A DNA stretch of 64,000 nucleotides from positions 31,360,061-31,424,060 of the forward strand of contig NC_056038.1 of assembly GCF_004379255.2 (NCBI RefSeq). The letters run 5' to 3'. Below are positions 57,541 through 64,000 of the stretch, one piece after another. Position 1 is the first letter of the stretch; every line of letters starts with the position of its first letter. The notes under the pieces are model-generated. The model saw nothing but the letters and a program-made list of their open reading frames with translations, was not told the origin of the DNA and made no database searches. This stretch comes from Salvia splendens (lineage: Eukaryota > Streptophyta > Magnoliopsida > Lamiales > Lamiaceae). Both the position numbers and the translations under genes were made by a program.

Positions 57541-58190
57541 ATGAAGATTGATGACGGAACGCCTCCTGTGGAGAGCAAGGAAAAGGATAACCCAACCCCA
57601 CAGAAGGAAGACACTAAAACAGGGGAAGTTGAAACAGGGGAAGCTAGAACAGGGGATGATATCCAGATCGGAGACTTGGGGAAACCAGTACCCCGAATGG
57701 CTGACCCGTTCTTCTCGTACCCGGGGACTGAGGTGGAGGTTGAAGAAATGAGGAAAGAGGCTGGAGAGTCCTCCAAGGGAGATTCCAGCGACACGGTCAA
57801 ACAAGTGAAACATTTTCCTACCGAGGGGAAGCCAAGAAGAAAAAGGATGATCCAGTAGACTTCATGGAAATCTTCAGGAAGCTGGAAATCAACCTGCCAT
57901 TTCTCCAGGCTTTGAAGCTTCCTATTTTAAGTAGATTCATCAAGGAGTTTATTGCCGGGAAGACTAAACCCAATGGCAAAATAGTGATCGGAGAAACTGT
58001 GTCAGCAATGATCCAGAAGCGGAGGATGTCGTCAAAACGCACTGACCTAGGTATGTTTACTCTTCTCATTTCAATCGGGAACATTAGAATTGAGCATGCT
58101 ATGTGTGACCTATGAGCATCAATAAATGTTTTACCGCTTTCCACATATAAGAAACTAGAAGGAGTAAGAATGGTTAATACAAATGAGAAA
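57541..58190 (+). pseudogene. Athila/Tat-like linker and aspartic protease N-terminal part
   Basis: After an acidic Glu/Lys/Thr-rich linker (57541-57858) the sequence encodes FMEIFRKLEINLPFLQALKL, GMFTLLISIGNIRIEHAMCD and, across a TGA at 58112-58114, ASINVLPLSTYKKLEGVRMV. The family has the catalytic motif DLGAS at this point; a GGA-to-TGA change makes it DL-stop-AS. Similarity ends about 20 codons later. Confidence 0.82.
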
Positions 58191-59384
58191 TATATTTTTT
58201 CAATTTATCTTTCCTTTTTAAAGAGGGTGATGCCGTGATGTTGTTATATTTAGTTCCCAATTCTATCTTCTTATTATTCGTTTTTGAAAAATGTTTGGGT
58301 TGTATATCGCACGAGGATAGCTACTAAAGGTGGTATACATAGCTATAATTGATTTGATTTTTATTTCTTTCATGATCATAATTGTTGCAATATGGGAAAA
58401 AATATTTAAAAAGTTTGAAAAATTATATTAAAACTGTATAAAATTGTTTGCCGAATATGAAATGTTTCATTTAGAGTAGGTAGAGAGAAATGCATTTCTC
58501 TTTTTGTTAGTATTATTTATAATATTTTTAATTATTTATAATGTTATGAATACTTATTTTAATTAACCCATATTTTTAATTATAAACATCATTATATTTT
58601 TATTTTTTTTATTTTAATCTACTTACCTTTTAAAAAGTCTCTATCTTTAAGGGATGGAGGGAGTATATGATAAATGCATGTGATATATAAAAGTTATAAC
58701 AACATAAGTTTGATATTAATTTAATATGTGATATATGAAAGTTATGACAATATAAATTTAATACTATTAATTATTTAATACTATTAATTTATAATTTTAA
58801 AAATATTGAGATGAACAAATGATAATATGGTGTCGTGTAGGATAATAATTAAAAATAAATATCATATATACAGAAGAAATACGTTAGATGAAATGCCATA
58901 TTATTTAATTGGGTTATAAATATTTTACCAAGTATATTATGATTCAATGAAATACGTTATTTAAAATAATTAATTTTGGTGACAAGATCTTGATATTCAC
59001 CATGTGGCATGTAAAATTGTTAGACCAATTTATTTATTCAAATTATATGATATTTAGTCGCGTCCTTTATGTGTATATCTTATCATAATTAACCCATGCT
59101 CTTTAATTCTTATAGTCACACACCTCCTCTTTGTCATTTGTTTTATTTTATTTTATTCCACTCATATTAGAATTTGAAATTGTATAGAATCATTTTGCTG
59201 AATATAAAATGTTTCATCTAGAGTAGGTTGATAGAATTATATTTTTCTTTTTTCGTATTGTTTATAATATTTTTAATTATTTATAATTTTAAGAATACTT
59301 ATTTTAATTAACATATATATAAACATATTATATACTCTTTATCTCTTTTTTATATTTAATTTTTATTATTTGAAATTCGTATGT
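58190..59384. other. AT-rich DNA with a duplicated block and one MITE end
   Basis: A roughly 190-bp block at about 58425-58620 (GAATATGAAATGTTTCAT, ATTTATAATATTTTTAATTA) recurs in diverged form at about 59165-59340, in the same orientation. Near 58647-58665 is GGGATGGAGGGAGTA, a Stowaway-type right end. At 59385-59402 the text CCTGTGCATAGCACGGGTG is a Helitron-like 3' hairpin, so this region is probably a decayed Helitron. No gene. Confidence 0.5.
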
Positions 59385-59402
59385 CCTGTGCATAGCACGG
59401 GT

Positions 59403-60415
59403 GATACAGGGAGTGACTTTAGACAAATTTTATATGTTGTTCCTAAAGGGAGTCGACAGAATGTTGTGAATGCCACCATTAACTCTTCATATCTTTGGAG
59501 TAATTGTACAGTATTGAGGTTGACTAGAAACATGAGACTGTTGAGTGTCGAATATTCTGTTGAAGCTTCTAAGTTGAAGGAATTTTCTTCTTGGGTTACT
59601 TCTATAGGTGATGGAGTTGTTGGTGGTCCTAATTATGGTGAAGTCGTAATTGTTCTTCCCTCTGACATTGTAATGTCTAATGCTGGAGATCCTCTTAAAA
59701 CCATTGTTGAGAATATATATCCTTCTTATATGGATCCTGAAGAGTTGAACAATTGTTTGCATGATCATGCTATACTTGCTCTCACGCTTGATGTTGTCGA
59801 TGAGGTTAACCAGTTCATGATTTTGATGGATCAATCTCAGGGTCAAGTATATTTTAGCTCTGATAGCATTTCAAATTCAGATTCCACATCGAATGGTTCT
59901 ACTGAGATACATTCAGTTGAATTTTTGAATAATTTGAAGTGTTCAGGTACACGTAATCATGAATTGATGTTGAAAGTTGGAACTCCTGTGATGTTGTTAA
60001 AAAACATACATCGTTCTAAGGGTTTGTGTAATGGCACCAGATTGATAATTACCCGGTTAGGTGATTATGTTTTGGAGGCCCGTGTCTTGAGGGGGCATAA
60101 TATTGGTCATAAGGTTTTGATTCCGCGAATGTCATTGATACCGTCTGATCCAAGGCTACCATTCAGATTCCAACGACGCCAATTTCCATTGGTTGTGTCA
60201 TATGCAATGACCATTAACAAAAGTCAAGGCCAATCTCTGTCCCATGTTGGATTATTTTTGAAAAAACCGGTCTTTAGTCATTAACAACTTTATGTTGCTA
60301 TATCTAGAGTCACAAGTCGTGAAGATTTGAAGATTTTAGTTTGTCGGGATTAGAATGATAGTAGAAGTGATTCTACTCTTAATGTTGTTTACAAAGAAGT
60401 CTTTCAAAATGTATG
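59403..60415 (+). pseudogene. Helitron RepHel, PIF1-like helicase C-terminal part
   Basis: Begins within the helicase at SDFRQILYVVPKGSRQNVVN, the family's GGDFRQILPVxPKGSR motif, and continues through SSYLWSNCTVLRLTRNMRL, LKVGTPVMLLKNIHRSKGLC and NGTRLIITRLG. The last motif is YAMTINKSQGQSLSHVGLFL, normally followed by PVFSHGQLYVAISRVTS; here a TAA (60282-60284) stands for the Gly. Another stop occurs near 60351. It ends in VVYKEVFQNV and a TGA at 60413-60415, the natural end of such proteins. Rep, SF1 motifs I-II and the N-terminal zinc finger are missing. Confidence 0.9.
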
Positions 60416-60591
60416 AATTACTGGTGTCAAAGAGATGTTATGAATACAAAATTTAAATAGTTTCTATTCTTGATTTGCAATAATTTTTACATTTTTACTA
60501 TATATTTTTTAGTATGATTTAATTCATTTTAAATATATTTTTTTATTTTTTTAAAAAAATCATTTGGCCCGTGCACGGGTGGTAACACTAG
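59403..60591 (+). mobile_element. 3' part of a Helitron
   Basis: Contains the C-terminal third of a RepHel protein and ends with a CCCGTGCACGGG palindrome, TGGTAACACTAG and a following T (CTAG at 60588-60591). This is the standard Helitron 3' end. The 5' end and the Rep domain are not in the window; the left limit is where the helicase similarity begins, directly after another Helitron-like hairpin. Confidence 0.82.
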
Positions 60592-61008
60592 TTTTCAATA
60601 AATAGTCAAGTTCGGGAAAATAAATTGTGCTCGCATTGATGATTGGATGGTCAAGTTTACATGGGCTCCAGTTATGTGACAAAATCTATCGCCAAATTTT
60701 CAGTTTCTCGACCTATTTTAAAATACCACGAAAGAGAAGTTTTTTTTGAAAGATAACTGTAATTTGAAATTTAGAAACATGAAAGATAGAAGTTTTTAAA
60801 GATAACTGTAAGTTGAAACTTAGAATTAAAAAATGTACCCTATTATACAATCATTACATCGTAAATGTAACTCGGATCATTATACTACAAAGGAATGTTT
60901 TGTGCATTAGAGATCAATATTGTTGATCTCTCCAAAATATTATTTCGAGGTAAATTTTATTTCATCCCTTCCCGTTTAGGTTCCTGGATCCACCACTGTA
61001 TACATAAC
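60592..61008. other. Intergenic, no gene seen
   Basis: AT-rich. CCTGGATCCACCACTGTATA near 60985 is the same TE-terminal phrase as at 22082-22102. Confidence 0.4.
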
Positions 61009-61602
61009 TTATCTCCGTCGTAGAAACGTTTTTCCCTGCGCATCTTCTTCGAGAATACGCATAACTTCATTGGGAGGAATGTGTCTCCAAATCTGCGGCT
61101 TCTTCAACCTATGCCCCATCTGTGCGAATCTATCGGCCGCTCTGTTCCCTTCCCGATAAATATGCCTCACAACGCACTTTTCAAATTGCGGTATGATATA
61201 ATTCACCCACTCAACATGGCTCTGCACTTGCCGGCATTTGGCCTCTCGTTTACGAGCAATAATGTCGATGAGACTCTTGGAATCCCCCTCAAGGCAGACG
61301 TAGGCCCACCCATTCTCGAGGGCGATTTCAAGGCCTCGCACGAGGGCAGCCAGTTCCGCTATGGTGCTGTTGCTCTCGCCAATGGACTGGGCGTACCCAA
61401 GCACGAACCCTGCCCTCTCGTTTCTGAAGATGCCGCCGATGCTGCATTTTCCGGTCTTGCATTTGCACGAACCGTCGTAGTTTAACTTGGTCCAACCGAT
61501 CTGCGGCTTCTCCCACGTCACGTTGATTCCTTCCTTGTGAAAGCTTCTTGCTGCACGGATCGCGCTACCGTACCGGAATAATCTTGAACTTATACTCATC
61601 AT
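61009..61602 (-). CDS. RNase H-like (RVT_3 type) protein, 197 aa
   Basis: Intact minus-strand frame from ATG 61602 to TAG 61009. It has the four acidic catalytic positions of RNase H: D43 (LNYDGS), E83 (TIAELAALVRGLEIA), D107 (CLEGDSKSLIDI) and D157 (EGNRAADRFAQMGH). This is the plant RVT_3-type domain often found at the end of LINE polyproteins and also as single genes. The N-terminal 30 residues are basic. No LINE reverse transcriptase precedes it and no intron is evident. It could be an expressed host gene of unknown function or the isolated end of a LINE. The absence of any stop or shift, unlike the neighbouring relics, favours selection or recent origin. It would degrade RNA in RNA-DNA hybrids if active. 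Confidence 0.7.
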   Translation of the reverse strand: MMSISSRLFRYGSAIRAARSFHKEGINVTWEKPQIGWTKLNYDGSCKCKTGKCSIGGIFRNERAGFVLGYAQSIGESNSTIAELAALVRGLEIALENGWAYVCLEGDSKSLIDIIARKREAKCRQVQSHVEWVNYIIPQFEKCVVRHIYREGNRAADRFAQMGHRLKKPQIWRHIPPNEVMRILEEDAQGKTFLRRR

Positions 61603-61904
61603 CTCTAGTTATTTTGATTTTTAGGTTCATCAATATTTTGTTGGACGAAATGTGGTTTAAGAATTTTATTCAAGGAATCTGTATCTTCATGCATTTTGTG
61701 CTAGCAATCCATATTCTTACATATATATAAAGAGAGAGAGTTGGTTTAATTTGAACCATTGTTTTAATTAACCGCGAATATTGGAGATTAACCGCCGAAG
61801 TATCAGAAGCCAAGAACTTAGGCATTGGCAGTTTTAAGTTTTAACCAATAAAGGAAAAGGCCACACGCAACACCCTTTATAGAAGAATCCTTTCCCGGAA
61901 TGTG
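61603..61904. other. 5' flank of the RNase H-like gene
   Basis: AT-rich, with a short GA microsatellite at about 61728-61741. No clear TATA box can be chosen. Confidence 0.3.
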
Positions 61905-62160
61905 ATCAAATGCAAACTCTAAATATTGTACAAACTCCAAACTATGATCTGGACTGTTAGAAAATATCAACAGATGATAAAATAATAGCAACAAAAAATG
62001 TCAACACAATGCCAACGGTTAATGTTGTTTTGAAATTGTGTTGACATTGTATTGACATTGTGTTGACATCAAAATCTTGAAATTTTACACTGTGTTGACG
62101 TTGCGTTGATACTGTGTTGAAAAGCTTGGAGTTTGTATAATATATGAGTTTGCATTTTAT
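61905..62160. mobile_element. MITE with long terminal inverted repeats
   Basis: AATGCAAACTCTAAATATTG with TACAAACTCCAA at the left is inverted at the right as AATGCAAACTCATATATTAT with ACAAACTCCAA, giving about 33 bp of inverted repeat. The middle has several GTGTTGACAT-like repeats. Length and long repeats suggest a MULE- or hAT-derived MITE; target duplications are not clear. Confidence 0.7.
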
Positions 62161-63585
62161 TGTTACCCATCATTCCCCTTAGTCTACGATGTTTAAATTC
62201 TAATACAATCATATACGTCTCATATCCGGTTTCCATCTATTTCATAATTGGAGTATTTGATAGGAAACTCATACAGAAAAATTAAAAAACAAGATGCGTG
62301 CTTGGTATTCAATCATGGCTTTTCAAGTCAACACTTTCAATTCTTTTCTTCCTTCTTTAAAATAGAAATGAGTTAAATAGACTCTATACTATTCTTCACG
62401 TTTCAAATACTATATGAATTGAGTAATTTAGAAGTACAAAGAAATTGTTATTGTTTGCCTATGCAACTAAATTAGATGTACATCTACAAATATAAACTAA
62501 CAACATATTATGTTATTATGTTTATAAGTTACTATGTTTTTCTAAAGAAATTTTATATGAACTGGTAAAATAATGATAGCCAAATTTCTAAAAACGGTTT
62601 TCTTTTTATAACTTTCTAAAAAAGTCGTACATAATTCTTAAACTACTGAATGCTACAACCCCCCCCCCCCCCAAGGTATCAAATTAGGTAATAAAATTGT
62701 AAATATATTACCAGAGATTTTTCATCTTTGGATTAATATTTTTTGAAGTACTTTTCACGTTTTCGAAGAAACTACCCTTTTTCACGTTTTCGAAGAAACT
62801 ACCCTCAAGTCCTTATAGGACATTTTAGTCTATTTGTTGTAAATATATAGCTTTGGCTAGATTAAATATGGCTCATGCATGGGATCATTTCTTAGCTAAG
62901 TTAGTTATTCTTGATGAAGTGGAGAAATTGAGGAGAAGATATATATAATGGTCTATGTCCGCAGGGGCAGCGCAATTCCGGAGGGACAGATTTGCAAGGA
63001 TATATATACTGGTCTAGCAATTGAATAAGACGTGTATATATAAACTTAATTTTATAAATTATTTATAAATTTAACTTTTTTTGAAAATATTGAAAAATAT
63101 TTTAAATAGCTTCGTCGAGAAAGGAATTATTTAATATTCATACGAAAGCGCACTAGGAATTTTAAATTGTGATCAAAGTCCAATATGGTAGTAATAATTT
63201 TAGTGTCCACAAATTTTATGCATTGCGCACCAAAAATACACATAACTATTAACATTAATTTAAATATTCCAATATTAGAATTCTAACTTCACAATTGAAT
63301 TTAGGGTAGTTAAATATTGTCGTTTCATAATTATACAGGCTTAGAATAATTGCTTTTAGTTAAGGAGAACATATTATCGATTCTTTTACTAGATCAATGC
63401 CATATAGTGGAATATGAAAATGAATTATGAAGCGTAGCTCATACAGTCAGCATCATCATTAAAATTTTGACTTTGTAGCTTAGCCCAAAGCTAGCAGATT
63501 ACTATAGCCCAAAGCTAGCAGATCAGTGGTAAAGAACGGCCCATTCATATTCCATTTCATGAGGCCCAAAACTATCATGATTATA
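62161..63585. other. Intergenic, simple repeats only
   Basis: Contains a run of 14 C at 62659-62672, a 27-bp tandem doublet around CACGTTTTCGAAGAAACTAC at 62757-62803, and a doublet of AGCCCAAAGCTAGCAGAT at 63483 and 63508. No gene. Confidence 0.5.
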
Positions 63586-64000
63586 CCTAGGGCTGAGAAA
63601 ATATACCGAAATACCGCACTTACCGTACCGAAAAAATACTGAAAATACCGAATTTTCGGTATACCGTACTTTTCAGTACGGAATCATACCGTACCGACAG
63701 TTTTAGGTACGGTAAAGGTATGCATTTTGTATATACCGCGGTATACCGCAATTGCGGTATATACCGCAAATTTACGGTATATACCGCAAATAACACGGTA
63801 TACCGCAAATACGCTTTATACCGCAATTGCGGTATATACCGAAAATCACGGTATACCGCATATTGCGGTATACCGAAATCACGGTACGGTATACCGACAA
63901 AAGTGGTACGGTAACGATATCTAAATTTTGGTATACTGACAAAAGCAGTGGTAAAGGTATGGTTTTTGGTCATACCGCATGGTACGGTACGGTATGCGGT
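63586..64000. mobile_element. Start of an hAT-like element dense in CGGTATACCG palindromes
   Basis: From CCTAGGGCTGAGAAAATATA onward the sequence is packed with ACCG and CGGT in both orientations (TATACCGCGGTATACCGC, GCAATTGCGGTATATACCGC) for over 400 bp, to the window edge. Plant hAT transposons and their MITEs carry such clustered short subterminal repeats, and GGGCTG-type starts are common among them. The other end is outside the window. Reading frames here are forced by the repeat and not coding. Confidence 0.55.

Larger units (their letters stand above)
54171..58190 (+). mobile_element. Athila/Tat-like Ty3/gypsy element, 3'-truncated
   Basis: In order: 5' LTR 54171-55600 (starts TGATAAGGCTCG, ends GCTCTCTTCA), primer-binding site TGACGCCGTTGTCGGGGA (two changes from the usual sequence), a 300-bp leader, gag, an acidic linker and the beginning of protease. 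Homology then stops near 58190, and reverse transcriptase, integrase and 3' LTR are missing. Its LTR has a TATA-like GCTATAAAAAGGG at 54411. Of the tRNA-Asp-type elements in the window this is the only one with coding sequence. Confidence 0.88.

Noticed and set aside
57020..57858. Several long minus-strand and alternate frames across gag and linker of the Athila/Tat-like element
   Set aside because: Shadow frames of the Asn/Gln-rich gag and acidic linker.
62659..62672. Run of 14 C as a G-quadruplex or regulatory signal
   Set aside because: Single homopolymer run, prone to sequencing error, with no neighbouring gene to regulate.

Overview
The window is nuclear DNA of a flowering plant, most likely a eudicot. 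It is AT-rich with a low density of host genes and many transposable elements (TEs). The only confident complete host gene is an R2R3-MYB with the canonical three-exon structure. The species cannot be named from the sequence alone.

Layout, left to right. 1-2.5 kb: two MITEs and the C-terminal piece of a wound-induced-protein gene. 2.5-8 kb: a 5'-truncated Ty1/copia element on the minus strand with a nearly intact pol (Copia-1). 9.9-14.8 kb: a Mutator-like element (MULE) carrying FAR1-type and Ulp1-associated coding remnants and two kinds of repeat array. 15.3-21.2 kb: a young copia element (Copia-2) with a perfect 5-bp target duplication but no integrase core. 22.2-30.8 kb: an older, heavily mutated copia element (Copia-3) split by a very young, coding-free Ty3/gypsy-like element. 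31.9-32.4 kb: a Stowaway MITE nested inside another. 32.6-35.8 kb: a non-autonomous Helitron whose 5' end stops about 25 bp before the TATA box of the MYB gene at 35.96-37.16 kb. 38.2-40.6 kb: MITEs, an L1-type LINE fragment and a lone gypsy LTR. 41-43.9 kb: a complete gag-only gypsy element inserted into an older relic that also holds a Ulp1-like protease fragment. 47.2-52.3 kb: a large non-autonomous gypsy element on the minus strand. 54.2-58.2 kb: an Athila/Tat-like gypsy element with LTR, primer-binding site, gag and the start of protease. 59.4-60.6 kb: the 3' third of a Helitron RepHel helicase with a Helitron 3' terminus. 61.0-61.6 kb: an intact stand-alone RNase H-like ORF on the minus strand. 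61.9 kb to the end: a MITE and the start of an hAT-like element packed with CGGTATACCG-type palindromes.

How the parts relate. Three gypsy-type elements (24.97, 47.2 and 54.2 kb) share one style of primer-binding site, complementary to a tRNA-Asp-like 3' end. Only the last retains coding sequence, which suggests parasitic elements using the machinery of an Athila/Tat-like partner. The MULE at 9.9-14.8 kb keeps the N-terminal parts, and the relic at 40.9-46.5 kb the C-terminal parts, of what looks like one two-gene design: a FAR1-type gene facing a Ulp1-like gene. Domain and family assignments come from recognisable motifs read by eye; no database search was run.
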